Below, in pieces: positions 53,201-60,900 of a DNA stretch of 64,000 nucleotides. Each line of letters begins with the position of its first letter. Within the stretch, counting starts at the first letter, position 1. The notes beneath the pieces are model-generated. The model saw only the letters and a list, made by a program, of their open reading frames with translations. It made no database searches and had not been told where the DNA came from. The DNA is from Allacma fusca (taxonomy: Eukaryota > Arthropoda > Collembola > Symphypleona > Sminthuridae). Both the position numbers and the translations under genes were made by a program. The stretch spans positions 39,597,632-39,661,631 of the forward strand of contig OX359246.1 in the NCBI GenBank assembly GCA_947179485.1, given 5' to 3'.

Positions 53201-55357
53201 AAGATGTTTTTCTGGTTGATTAAAATTCCAAACAATTATCATTGGAATATAATTTCAGTAATAATGAGACGTCCGCGCGTTTGGTATCAAAATTTTCGCC
53301 ACATGACATCTTAAAATTTGAGTGTAGCAAAAGAGCGGAAGATATTGGCACACAAGAAATACAGTGAAAACCGAGGTCAGATTATCATTGCCGGAATCCT
53401 TGTCGTTTTAATCGTTTGTCCTCCCTTCTGCAGTAATGCATAATCAAACTAAAATAAATGTCAACCCTTATTTGCTCGATCGTCAGTAATTTAATCATTA
53501 ATGCCCATCACTGTTTTAATGTCGTTCACCCATTAAAAATCACTAGCTTTGAATAGTTTTAGTTAGTTAATAGCTTTATTAGATTAAATCTTCACAGTGC
53601 AAAAAGCACCGTTTTCCCGACTGGGATAAAAAATAATTCCGACTTGCAGTGATTTTTTTGTTTAACTTGAGAGTTATTAATTTTTGAAAATAACAATAAT
53701 TATTATTGTTGTATGTACATTGTTTATTAGATAGCAGATAGCATAAAAAGGTGTCCAGGCACATTTATGAAACATTTACCTTATTACCTTCTAAAATTAG
53801 AAGCGCTATTTACTTTTAGATGAATTAGCGCAGTTAGTACTAAACGTAAACTTAACATCTTACCTTTTTCAGGAATATTAATTTTTATGCATGAAAGTGA
53901 TGGTGATAACTTGGTGTTAATACTGCTCCGTAAATAATACTAGTGAAATATATTTTGGGAAGGATTCTTATTTTTAAGATAAGCCCTCGCCGTTAAATGT
54001 GTAATATTTTCGTATATATAAATGGTAACAGTTATAAGCATGATTCTGCATTTTCCGTGTTTTTTTAAGCTCAAAATAATAAGCAAGGAATCGATAGCTG
54101 GAATGTTTTGTATGACTGTGATATTAATGTGATATTAATAAAGTTTAACCTGTCTTAAAAAGTGTTGGTAATCTTGGTATCAACTAAAACTTGATCGTAA
54201 TACCATATGAAGTTGACACTGACTAACTGGGGTGCTGGTTGCTTGTTATTCACAGGGAGTGACTTAGTAGCAGCGATGAGTCGAGAGTATGAGGAAAAGC
54301 TTGAAGCCCTTCGTCCTAGTTTGCATTTACAAAAAGATGAAAAAGAACATCAAGACGAAGAAGAAGAGGCAGAAGCTAATAATAATATTAATGGTGGGAA
54401 TGGAAAAGAGGATTCAAACCCCATCGAAGAGGAGGATAATAAAAGTCGAGAGAAAATTTGGTTGAAAAAAATGGAAGGTGAGATTACAAGCACGACTGAC
54501 GTCCCCAACTTGAAAGACACCATTCCATCTGTTCAGAGCAATGGTTTCGTACTATCCGCAACTCCTAAGGGCAGAAGTAAAAGTATGATAGATCGAAGAC
54601 GTCCGAGTTTGGAAGTTATGGAGGGCTTTGATAAAAACTCCGAAAGTCACGGGAACAAACTGGCCAGCTACAGGGATCCAAGCTTACACCGTGTTACCAA
54701 TAATGTACGTTGATTTAGAAATGGAATATTTTGCAGCTTTTTTTTTGACTGTTAGTTTTTATACGAAAAAATTGAATTCATTATTATTATTATTGTTGGT
54801 GCTTGGCAATGCTGAAAATGTTGCATTTAGTTTATTTTAGTTTTTGTAGGTATGTAGGGTTGTATGGGGGATTATAATGGGAATTATGGTGTATTAATTT
54901 ACCACTGATATTAATTTAAAGCTGCCAATAACTCATTTGCTTTTTTGTACTAACTTTTGTACAGAGTGGTGGTAATGATGATTCTTCTTCATGGGTATCA
55001 TCTCCAGCAGGTGAAGAGGGTGAGGAAGCGTCCCTGTCGCCGGAGTCACAGCACGGGCTCAGCTCTCACCAACATCACTATCGTGAATCTTCGACGAGCT
55101 TAAGTAAGGAAGCGAAAACTGCCTCAAATAATCGTATCACCAAAGAAAGTAAGCGTCGGCATTCGTTGAGTGGAACAGCGGATATCCTTCGTTTCATGTA
55201 TGAGGATCACCATGCTCATCATCATAAAAACTTGACAAATCGTTTGACAACTGTTTCTTCATCGACGCATCATCCTCCGGGAAATGTGAAAAACCTCTCC
55301 AACGACGCTTTAGCCACTGCCCTTGCTGCCAACAATATCCTTGAATCTCACGTTTAA
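23246..55357 (+). CDS. ARHGAP21: ARHGAP21/23-like Rho GTPase-activating protein (PDZ-PH-RhoGAP), 17 exons, N-terminus missing
   Basis: This is the gene span; exons are listed separately. Joined exons give 6,300 nt, one open frame of 2,099 residues plus stop, and every splice phase agrees. Numbering starts at the first visible residue. Domains in order: PDZ about 4-122 with the family-specific run FGFTLRHFIVYPPE; a low-complexity Q/S/N-rich stretch about 126-775; a motif-rich linker; PH about 932-1090 (KKVGYYRSWRQGW, closing WLKAL); RhoGAP about 1211-1410 with the arginine finger R1252 in GIYRIPG and KNRMESKNLSIVFGPTL; an S/T/P-rich tail ending ESHV. The family stimulates GTP hydrolysis by Rho-type GTPases (Cdc42/RhoA for the vertebrate members) at Golgi, junctions and cortex. 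The domain order and the PDZ motif distinguish ARHGAP21/23 from other RhoGAPs. The first coding exon(s), expected to end in phase 0, lie upstream and were not recognised. Family assignment is firm; individual exon edges are less so. Confidence 0.93.
23360..25641 (+). other. RhoGAP intron between exons A and B
   Basis: 2.3 kb, AT-rich, GTGAGTG donor and TTGTCACAG acceptor. Nothing coding seen. Confidence 0.85.
25642..25768 (+). CDS. ARHGAP21: RhoGAP exon B: middle of PDZ domain
   Basis: 42 codons plus 1 nt, following aattgtcacag and ending before gtgagtg. It encodes EPVDTIFVKSVREDGPAAHAG, the beta-strand and GPAAxAGL turn of the PDZ fold. Phase 0 in, phase 1 out, matching exon C. Confidence 0.93.
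31769..31813. repeat. (CT)n/(CCCTCT)n tract
   Basis: CT repeat grading into CCCTCT hexamers in the large RhoGAP intron. Confidence 0.9.
34090..34097 (+). promoter_or_regulatory. TATA-like box upstream of the intronic frame
   Basis: TATATAAA lies 276 nt before the ATG at 34366, with a CA dinucleotide (ctccagag) about 25 nt downstream as a possible start point. The region is AT-rich, so chance occurrence is possible. Confidence 0.3.
34366..34950 (+). CDS. Unassigned 194-codon reading frame inside the large RhoGAP intron
   Basis: Begins at ATGGAACACC with G at -3 and +4 and runs to TGA. I do not recognise the protein. It is S/T/N/R-rich with MEHLMVKILDEGDSEYSS, SPESPWSAPVKCQYWEPDF, a seven-threonine run, RRSENISGKLIGCYYDGG, RVARCWSVQEDRNHCLLKHF and YVPPASKDRTRALIM. 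Codon use resembles the coding exons rather than the microsatellite introns. There are two readings. One is a small single-exon gene (TATA-like box 34090, AATAAA near 35045). The other is an alternative first exon of the RhoGAP: ATG|GTGAGTGA after 34869 is a strong donor in phase 0, which fits exon D at 41103 but not exon C. That isoform would lack the PDZ domain. A CT tract before it could also act as a polypyrimidine tract. Confidence 0.45.
   Translation: MEHLMVKILDEGDSEYSSRKFSCSPESPWSAPVKCQYWEPDFTPSNTSNTNRRRSENISGKLIGCYYDGGASSSTTTTTTTRRDSEWRDSLRRSSQGPLTTPGSNNSTSRRNELTIIREKRTNKNNVQVIPCVRVARCWSVQEDRNHCLLKHFYVPPASKDRTRALIMVSDGMSKIVNGLRVPSTRTYKNEETP
35045..35050 (+). terminator. AATAAA near the end of the intronic frame
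   Basis: The hexamer occurs about 95 nt past the TGA at 34950, in attaataaagac. This is compatible with a short transcript ending here; the position is approximate to one or two bases. Confidence 0.3.
35838..35887. repeat. (CT)n microsatellite
   Basis: 50-bp CT tract with two small interruptions, in the large RhoGAP intron. Confidence 0.93.
37192..37245 (+). repeat. (CT)n tract upstream of exon C
   Basis: A 54-bp CT-rich run in the sense orientation, about 108 nt before the exon C acceptor. No AG dinucleotide occurs between this tract and the acceptor, so it may serve as a distant polypyrimidine tract. Confidence 0.9.
37353..37486 (+). CDS. ARHGAP21: RhoGAP exon C: end of PDZ domain
   Basis: 134 nt after gctctttcag and before gtaagt. 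With the split glycine codon it reads GDRVVSVNGEPIVGKSYDQV and closes the PDZ domain; it ends in phase 0 after YDTLQL. The 11.6-kb intron before it is the largest in the gene. The reading frame stays open for 70 nt upstream of the acceptor (to an ATG at 37283), see findings. Confidence 0.92.
37487..41102 (+). other. RhoGAP intron between exons C and D
   Basis: 3.6 kb, GTAAGT donor and AAATAG acceptor. It is AT-rich with T-runs, and no coding exon was recognised. Confidence 0.8.
41103..43053 (+). CDS. ARHGAP21: RhoGAP exon D: 650-codon low-complexity exon with polyglutamine
   Basis: 1,951 nt, phase 0 in after ttgaaatag and phase 1 out at atg|gtaagtt. It begins FYEEKAYRPETNQRPS, carries two polyglutamine regions (41250-41297 and 41730-41903), then less repetitive blocks such as DYRRESTISLPP, VDRIRRSTEQKEEFLRRPNQ and the final ETEYFLQNRN. 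Such an exon between PDZ and PH is expected for the family, where this region binds partners and is poorly ordered. The 149-residue frame on the opposite strand (41221-41670) is a shadow of this exon. Confidence 0.92.
41250..41297 (+). repeat. Coding CAA/CAG repeat, first polyglutamine tract
   Basis: Mixed CAA and CAG codons encode two glutamine runs split by histidine, in exon D. The mixture of codons should make the tract more stable than pure CAG. Confidence 0.9.
41730..41903 (+). repeat. Coding CAA/CAG repeat, second polyglutamine region
   Basis: About 58 codons, mostly glutamine with interspersed H, L, V and Y. The sequence is imperfect, with many CAA interruptions. Confidence 0.9.
43531..43791 (+). 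CDS. ARHGAP21: RhoGAP exon E: 33-nt short form or 261-nt long form
   Basis: Acceptor gttcacggag at 43529-43530. The best donor is g|gtacgtc after 43563, which leaves a 33-nt microexon (EAFAFAQPNLD). The frame stays open to 43820, and 43564-43791 looks coding (PPYTGAPVVVV, a run of serines, KHSRKPRLPTRLG). A second, weaker donor after 43791 (g|gtccttg) has the same phase 1. Both forms therefore keep frame with exon F and differ by 76 residues. Coordinates given are for the long form. Confidence 0.6.
44360..44398 (+). CDS. ARHGAP21: RhoGAP exon F: 39-nt microexon
   Basis: Follows gttgtgctgcag, ends g|gtaagg. It encodes DADVILRKRESDP in phase 1 in and phase 1 out. Skipping it would keep the frame, so alternative inclusion is possible. 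Confidence 0.75.
44832..44937 (+). CDS. ARHGAP21: RhoGAP exon G: basic/serine linker
   Basis: 106 nt after atggttccag and before gtaaat. It encodes DYDNDRLVRRVSYLKATSSP followed by IDMERKSSSPTSPTK. RRVSYL resembles a basophilic kinase site (inference). Phase 1 in, phase 2 out. Confidence 0.85.
45333..45340. repeat. Left 8-bp target-site duplication
   Basis: GTACCTAC immediately left of the element's TAGGG terminus; identical to the right copy. Confidence 0.88.
45341..46203. mobile_element. Non-autonomous hAT-like DNA transposon in RhoGAP intron 7
   Basis: The 863-bp element begins TAGGGTTGGTCAT and ends with its reverse complement ATGACCAACCCTA. It is flanked on both sides by a perfect 8-bp duplication, GTACCTAC (45333-45340 and 46204-46211). 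An 8-bp target duplication with short terminal inverted repeats is the hallmark of the hAT superfamily. Both ends carry many copies of an ACGATA/TATCGT motif. The interior has two palindromes and no transposase-sized frame; a 74-codon frame on the - strand (45600-45824) shows no recognisable domain. It lies wholly within an intron. Confidence 0.88.
46204..46211. repeat. Right 8-bp target-site duplication
   Basis: GTACCTAC immediately right of the CCCTA terminus; identical to the left copy. Confidence 0.88.
46892..47119 (+). CDS. ARHGAP21: RhoGAP exon H: linker with RLKQFFEERT motif
   Basis: 228 nt. The acceptor is tgtttggttcag and phase 2 is maintained at both ends. It includes GRRRSMANKLSSDF and KGRIVRLKQFFEERT. 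The donor tag|gtcaat is a weak consensus, but the phase fits exon I. An overlapping frame from 46822 is open too but does not fit the splice phases. Confidence 0.78.
47120..48939 (+). other. RhoGAP intron between exons H and I
   Basis: 1.8 kb with no recognised feature; small open frames (for example 48093-48287) look random. Confidence 0.75.
48940..49054 (+). CDS. ARHGAP21: RhoGAP exon I: start of PH domain
   Basis: 115 nt after cttgttccag, ending aag|gtaaga, phase 2 in and 0 out. It encodes EFRHFGSFRSEKSPDD and then IIKDGPVHFKVRASESK, the first strand of the PH fold. Confidence 0.88.
49203..50186 (+). CDS. ARHGAP21: RhoGAP exon J: PH domain and first half of RhoGAP domain
   Basis: 328 codons, phase 0 at both ends, between aacatgtacag and gtaagtg. 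It starts KVGYYRSWRQGWAQIRRSG (PH). A low-complexity insert separates the PH strands (S/T-rich near 49420-49540), and QAEDPSEMSSWLKAL closes the PH helix. After a Q/N/S-rich linker comes ATFGVHLEDCP, then VGIYRIPGNNAAV with the catalytic arginine finger at 50109-50111. Confidence 0.95.
50592..50969 (+). CDS. ARHGAP21: RhoGAP exon K: core of RhoGAP domain
   Basis: 126 codons after attattttcag, ending before gtgagg. It encodes WNDVHVISSMLKSFLRNLPDP, PLLTSDKYEDFI, YETLRYLTLHLRKVSENSEKN and the conserved KNLSIVFGPTLVRP. This is the most conserved part of the gene and contains the residues that contact the GTPase switch regions in the family. Confidence 0.96.
51075..51201 (+). CDS. ARHGAP21: RhoGAP exon L: end of RhoGAP domain
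   Basis: 127 nt after atttgtag. AYEFFPSRDQDQPSPPVEPP closes the GAP domain and opens a proline-rich tail. The donor gaaa|gtaaga gives phase 1. Confidence 0.88.
51351..51430 (+). CDS. ARHGAP21: RhoGAP exon M: short tail exon
   Basis: 80 nt between tcatttttag and gtaagt. It encodes DIRTSLIQAAQRKVSRQQLQ after the split serine. Phase 1 in, phase 0 out. Confidence 0.85.
51743..52124 (+). CDS. ARHGAP21: RhoGAP exon N: tail, charged helix
   Basis: 382 nt after aaatttccag, ending a|gtgagt. It contains RSYAGLGAETEQRVRQFELE and later EEERRLEKLRLEAEWRKAKD, which looks like a charged helix or short coiled coil. Phase 0 in, phase 1 out. Confidence 0.9.
52294..52953 (+). CDS. ARHGAP21: RhoGAP exon O: serine/proline-rich tail
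   Basis: 660 nt after gtatttttag, ending g|gtgaga. It begins IVHHREHGLPPFALLSHNV and continues with long S-rich and PPHPPH stretches (possible SH3 or WW ligands, inference). Later come KVSSVEQLVLPKLRQQQQQG and LCGSLDSLRDIVNGGSRED. Confidence 0.9.
52954..54255 (+). other. RhoGAP intron between exons O and P
   Basis: 1.3 kb. It contains acagtgaaaaccgaggtca near 53360, which resembles a pogo/Tigger-type transposon end, but no matching inverted copy was seen. Confidence 0.75.
54256..54704 (+). CDS. ARHGAP21: RhoGAP exon P: acidic tail segment
   Basis: 449 nt after gttattcacag. It begins SDLVAAMSREYEEKLEALRP, then an acidic run (HQDEEEEAEANNN) and KGRSKSMIDRRRPSLEVMEG, with likely basophilic phosphosites (RSKS, RRPS; inference). 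The donor aat|gtacgt gives phase 0. Confidence 0.9.
54965..55357 (+). CDS. ARHGAP21: RhoGAP exon Q: terminal coding exon
   Basis: 131 codons including TAA, after acttttgtacag. It encodes GGNDDSSSWVSSPAGEEGEE, SKRRHSLSGTADILRFMYED, a histidine-rich patch, and ends ALAANNILESHV. The last four residues fit a class I PDZ ligand (x-S/T-x-hydrophobic). Confidence 0.92.
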   Translation, partial: SGGNDDSSSWVSSPAGEEGEEASLSPESQHGLSSHQHHYRESSTSLSKEAKTASNNRITKESKRRHSLSGTADILRFMYEDHHAHHHKNLTNRLTTVSSSTHHPPGNVKNLSNDALATALAANNILESHV

Positions 55358-56305
55358 TTTTTATGAAAATAATTATAGTAATAATTTAAAACAAAGGGAA
55401 ACGTACGCAGCTGTAGCATTTGTTCAAAAAGAAATATTACTAAATTGTAATCAGTGTTGTTGTTGGTGGCGATGATGGTGGACCGCTTTATGTTTTTGTG
55501 CTGTGTGTGAAGATGCAAAAGAGAGTGACTTCAAAAAGGGGCAGAATTATTTTAAGGTGTGGTGTTTTCCTTCATACACAGTGTCTTGTGGTGGGTATTT
55601 TTGTCGGAGGGATAAGTTTAAAAAAATTGGAAATTATTGAAGCAAGGTTTAGGATTAAGTACCGTGACGAAAACAAATACTTAGGACTAAGAGTAATGTA
55701 CATGTTAAGTTAAGAAAAAGAAACTATAGCTGTGGTATACAATTTAATGTGAATTTACTTGTGTATGTGTAATGTAATTATTAGCGTGTCGTTATATTCG
55801 TCATCGTCGTGTCAAGTAAAAAAAGTCAGAGTTTTTGACAGTATTTAAGGCGGTAGATAGTTCGTACTACGTGCGTCGTGCATGTATATGTATATGCATA
55901 AAATAATCAATTACTGTAAGTTATTTTCGAAATTTTTTTTAAAAATGTAAAATAATAATGGAACTCTCATCGTCGTCGGGAGTTGTCGAAGATGTCAGTA
56001 TTTGGGAGACAAACTGTAATATAGTGCATATATTGTAGCCAATGTTGTTGTAATATGCATAAAAAAGTGTACATATATAATTATATTATCCTGAATTGTT
56101 TTAATTTGTTGCTACTCCTGGTGTTACGTTATGATTATTTTGAGTAGCATGGAGGAGAATGGCGAAGAATTAGGGAAAGAGTGCAAGTGTTCTTTATATA
56201 TGTGCTATTATACTATACATGAGTATGCAGTGTTAGCTCGTTTTTTCCTCTTGTGTTATACCGTTTTAATTTCAACACGATCAATAAAGTCTTGTTTTCT
56301 TCGTC
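55358..56305 (+). other. 3' untranslated region of the RhoGAP gene
   Basis: Noncoding sequence from the TAA to shortly after an AATAAA at 56283-56288. It contains GT-rich and AT-rich stretches and no supportable frame; the end is inferred from the poly(A) signal. Confidence 0.6.
56283..56288 (+). terminator. Poly(A) signal AATAAA of the RhoGAP gene
   Basis: A canonical hexamer 926 nt after the stop codon, followed by T/GT-rich sequence (cttgttttcttcgtc, then gtggttc). Cleavage is expected about 10-30 nt downstream. Confidence 0.65.
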
Positions 56306-56894
56306 TTTTTACATATATGCATATTGTGGTTCATAGCAGTAGTGTTTGATTTATCTCCAAATATAGTAACGGTCACAACTGCAACTAAATGAGATCAGAG
56401 CTCTATTTAAAATTTCCATGCCACTATGTTTAAAAATTTGAAATTAAAAGATTAAAACTGAAGTTTAAATATGGGAACACGGACAAATCGTTGTCATAAC
56501 GATTATTAGTTCGAAATCAATTTTTCGGACCCTAATTAGCCTATTTTAAAGGAGTGTCATCTAGGATGGAAAAGTGCAACTTTAATTTTATCTAGTACTT
56601 ATATTTTATTATCAAGAAATACTTAACAAAACATGATATTATTACGCACGCAAGTGCCTTTTACCCATACATTTTTAAACATCAGTAAAGTTTTTAAAAA
56701 TGAAAACACATGAAATAATAATTACATCCTGGAACATAAAATTTTTCGAGGAACAAGCCCGCCATATTTTCAACAAACGAAACAAATTGATAACAGAATA
56801 ATGTAGCACCATCCACGTTTTTTTCAAACGAAATCTGAAAGCCTGACAGACAGCTGATGTTGAGTTTTTTTTCTCACGGTTTAAAAAAATGAGG

Positions 56895-57056
56895 TTAAAA
56901 TTGATATAGTTGTGTAACCCTACAGACCAGCTCTGCAGGTAATGTTTCAGGATCATCAACATAGTCTTCTTTATGAACTTTAAGAATAAAACTTCTTTTA
57001 TAATCAAGTCTTTGCGTACACATTTTATCTGTAGTCGCATAAGTAATTCGGGCCCC
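56895..57056 (-). pseudogene. Coding-like block, 53 codons, possible terminal exon or gene relic
   Basis: On the - strand, after an acceptor-like ttaactttag, an open frame reads ITYATTDKMCTQRLDYKRSF, then ILKVHKEDYVDDPETLPAEL and ends at TAA. The amino-acid composition is balanced, unlike the surrounding AT-rich noise. I do not recognise the family. A different, longer frame overlaps it (56675-57103). It could be a 3' exon of an unseen gene, an exon relic, or chance. Confidence 0.25.
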
Positions 57057-57838
57057 CTAAAGTTAAGTAATATTTCCATATGATTCATTTTTTTGCTGTG
57101 CAAACAGCACCGTTAGTGCGATAATTTAGGGAACATTTATTCTCTTCATGCTCACAATGTTAAAGCCATTAGTTATATTAGGACTCTTGTTTCGCTTGAT
57201 GGAACGGCTGGGTGAATTTTCGTGTTTCACTTATCCAATTTTCTTTTCAAACATTTAATGCCTAGCAACTCAAAAAATTAAAACAATAATTACATGAAAT
57301 AGTCAGAGATTACAACAAAAAATTAATTCCTCTCAGTTCGATCATAGAATATTTTGTTTACTTACAAATTCGAGTACCATATGTCAAGCTCTTATTCCTC
57401 ATTTAAAAGTATTTAAAATCTAAGTTCATATAGGTATGTATATGCATCTATAGATCATCACTGAGCATACAATTTCCAATCATCCATCTTAAACCCCTTA
57501 AGGAGTTCTATTGCAAACAAAATGTACTGTAGTCTATCTTTGGCAAGTATTTATATTCACAGAAATTATCCTCGACATTGTTAGTATGTGCAGGCCTGCA
57601 AAATTGCTCACATACATACATACAAGGGTCCATAGACATACAATTACGAGAGATACGATTAAAACTAGCAGGTAACAGTGAACTTTTCTGCTGTCCGGGG
57701 TAAATGCAAACGCTAGAGATTACATCAATAAATATTAAACCCACAGGTCAGACTCTGACCGTCAGAGCAGTACAGGCCGACACGTCTCACAATCACTCCT
57801 AGGTTGTTTGTAGGTACGTCAGTTTAATCCAGGTAAAA

Positions 57839-57844
57839 TTTATT
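57839..57844 (-). terminator. AATAAA overlapping the synthetase stop codon
   Basis: On the - strand the stop is written ggctaataaa, so an AATAAA hexamer shares two bases with the TAA. If used, the 3'UTR would be only a few tens of bases. It may simply be chance in AT-rich sequence. Confidence 0.3.
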
Positions 57845-57985
57845 AGCCTCTTAAATTTTTCATTTTATTCAAATTTATGACCATCCTCAATACTTCGGAT
57901 CTAGATATTTTCCCATCTTTGTTTTTCGGCAAGTCATCCATAAAAATCACACCCCCTCGTAACTTTTGATACTCCGCTACGCGAG
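57843..57985 (-). CDS. Acyl-CoA synthetase exon 9: terminal exon with catalytic lysine
   Basis: 143 nt after taattttcag, to TAA. It encodes RVAEYQKLRGGVIFMDDLPK and NKDGKISRSEVLRMV. K611 is the adenylation lysine. The protein ends KNLRG. Confidence 0.93.
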
Positions 57986-60900
57986 CTGAAAATTATTAAA
58001 AAAAAATTACGACAACAATCTTTGATATACAAAATGCATAAAATATTTTCCTCGTCTGTATTTTAATTCGCATTCCCTTACAGTCAACAAATTCCTTTAT
58101 TTCTGTAGTATTATTAGATGCTCCAAATCTTCTTGAGACGACGGCGCAAGTCACAGCACCAGAATTATTATCCGGAACGCCCACAACAGCACATTCAGTC
58201 ACATCTGGATGGTCCAGAAGCACCGACTCCAGTTCCGAAGGTGATATCTAACCACACAATAATTTCCAGCAAAAGCGTATTTTACTAGTAACATTTTGAT
58301 ACACGCATGAGTTGAAGTATCTACATATGAGGATGTAAATGTAAACCGGCGGAAGTTCATTTCTCAAAATTGTACAGGAAAAACGAACACCTTTTCCATA
58401 GTCCCAAACCATTGGGAATTTCTAGCCCGAAATATTTTTAAATTGAAGAGAAATATAATATGCAATATTGGCACAAAATTTCTAAAAATCCAGGCTCAAT
58501 AATTTGTTTTCACCCAATTCTTATACCAACTTCCGATGCTCTTTGACCTTTAGGATTTTACCCATATATAACCCTTAACTAAGAGTGAAGGTTAAGAGTA
58601 ATTTATTTTGAAAGGAAACGAATTGCTAAAAACATTGGCTTATCCCGGCTTGTATCTCACCTCTTCATACGCAAATAATAATGCATGTACAATTATTGTG
58701 TATTTATACGTAATAATTATGCTTTGTGGGGAAGGCAGTCTCAATTACTTATAATTGCCTCTGCCTTGATTATACACGTATTTTTCTCGTTTACAATATT
58801 CCACATGCATGGAAGAAAGTGAGTAATTTTATCACTTACGTATCGTCCATCGCATTTGAAGACTTCGTTCAAGCGACCAATGACGTAGATAATTCCATTT
58901 GTGTCAAAGTACCTGAAATGCATCAAGGATTTAGTACCACTACAATTAATATGTCGCATGAGTATTTAATATTATTTACGTCTCCATGTGCTCATGTACA
59001 AAATCCCAATAGCTTATACCTATGGGAATCAAATTACTATTCCCATCCCATGTTCTGACTATACTCTCCAGTTGTTTTGAATGTCACAGAGGAGGAAACA
59101 TTTTAAATTAAAGGTTACAACAACTTGGAAATGACAAATTTACCCGCAGTCCCCAGTGTGAATCCAGCCGTTTATCAAGGTCCTTTTAGCAGCCTGCTCT
59201 TGCTGTACATAGCCTCTCATGATGGAGTGAGTACGAAAGCAAAGCTCTCCACTCTGGTTGTCCTGGAGCATTTGGCCGTTGTCAGGGTCAATGACCTTGG
59301 CAGAAGAGTAGCAGGAAAGCATCCCAATCTGATTCTCTTTCCCAACTTTAAAATTACGACAAAATTCTAGTAGCTGTTTATGGCGTAAGGAAGCTAAAGC
59401 AAGGGAAAAAAGGGCTACGAATAAGTAGATGCACTCAAAGCTCATGCAGCGAAAAATTCCAGACTCAAAAAATTTCATTAGAAATGCAAATCCTGTTAGG
59501 TATGTCACGTAAAGGCTATGTCAGTATCTGTAATTATTATACTTTATGTACGTACCTGGAGACAGTAAAGTATTGTCAGGCTCATTGTACGGAATGGTTG
59601 AAGTGACACTCAGGAGCTCCGTCAACACATAGCTCACATCTACCTGAGTCAGGTTCGGAAATGAGAGTTTCAATTTCTCCAGCCCAGAACTATTTATTGT
59701 TTCCCCGCTTGTCACAACGGACGTGACTGAGGGACAAGTATTCCCATTCTCATGTAGTTTCAGAGCCAGGGTCACAACGAAGGAGGGGAAACCACAGAGG
59801 GTCCCAGGAACGTACTCTTGGATGGCGTCAAAAATCCCTACTGTGCTGATGGTTTCCGAGACGAGACAAGATTTCCCTTGGATAATACTTGCTATTGGCC
59901 AGATCACTCCAGAGAGGTGGTAGATCCTCATGGGCATCATCACATACTGGGAGGTTGAAGATCGGAGGAAACTGTGTGAGTCAAAGGATTGTATGTACAA
60001 GTTTTAAAAATTGATAAATTTCTACGTTTAAAATTTGTTATAGCCCAAAAACATGTTCAAAATTTCATATAATTATGTAAGTATCCACTAATGAAATAAT
60101 TCTGTATCACAGTACCCCCCTTGCATGAATCCAGCAACGAGAGTTTTGTGAGTGTGGAGAGCCCCCTTGCTTTGCCCACTGGTTCCCACGGTGCAAGGGA
60201 TGAATATTATGTCATTGTTTACATCCAAATTAAAGTCTTGAAGATCCCCCGGAAAGCCTGCATTTTGTCAAAAAAATACACTATTTACACTGGAATAACA
60301 AAAACACAATAATTATGACTATCCGGTGATTAAATAAAAGTTCAATAGCCAAAAGTTTAACGACTATAATAATTTGTATTTATGTATAAAGTAGTTATCT
60401 AAAGTTAATAACAATTATAAGGCATTCCCATGAACTCTCGTTGGTTCATAGCAATGGCTTCAAGGGATTGTTTCAAAACTCACTATCCCCCGAATCCTTG
60501 AAAAATTCCAGGATGTCAACGGTCTCTCCGATGGTAACTGGGCTGAGGGATAAGAGTGTGACTGGAATCGAGCTCCTTCTTTGAGCTTCACTTCCCGCTT
60601 TTGAAGTACCGTCATCACAGACTAGATATTGGGCATTACTTTCGCTAATCCTCCTCTGGAGAACGTCTATGGTTGTAATTGGAAAAAGATAATAATAAAT
60701 TGATGTTAACGGTTTTAGTGTATGAAATAGCCGGATGCATTATTATTATGGTAGTCGAATAAGGACATGCCAACTTCACAGTGTAGACTCATCCAACATG
60801 TTTTTAAATCGAAGGACCGTCATCGTGGCAGAAGAGGCAAAATGAATTTAATTTCCACAAGGAAATAAAAACATATTGAGCTAAATTCTTTACAAATAAT

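Noticed and set aside
53355-53400. Possible pogo/Tigger-like transposon end
   Set aside because: Only one end is visible; no inverted partner or TA duplication was found in the intron.
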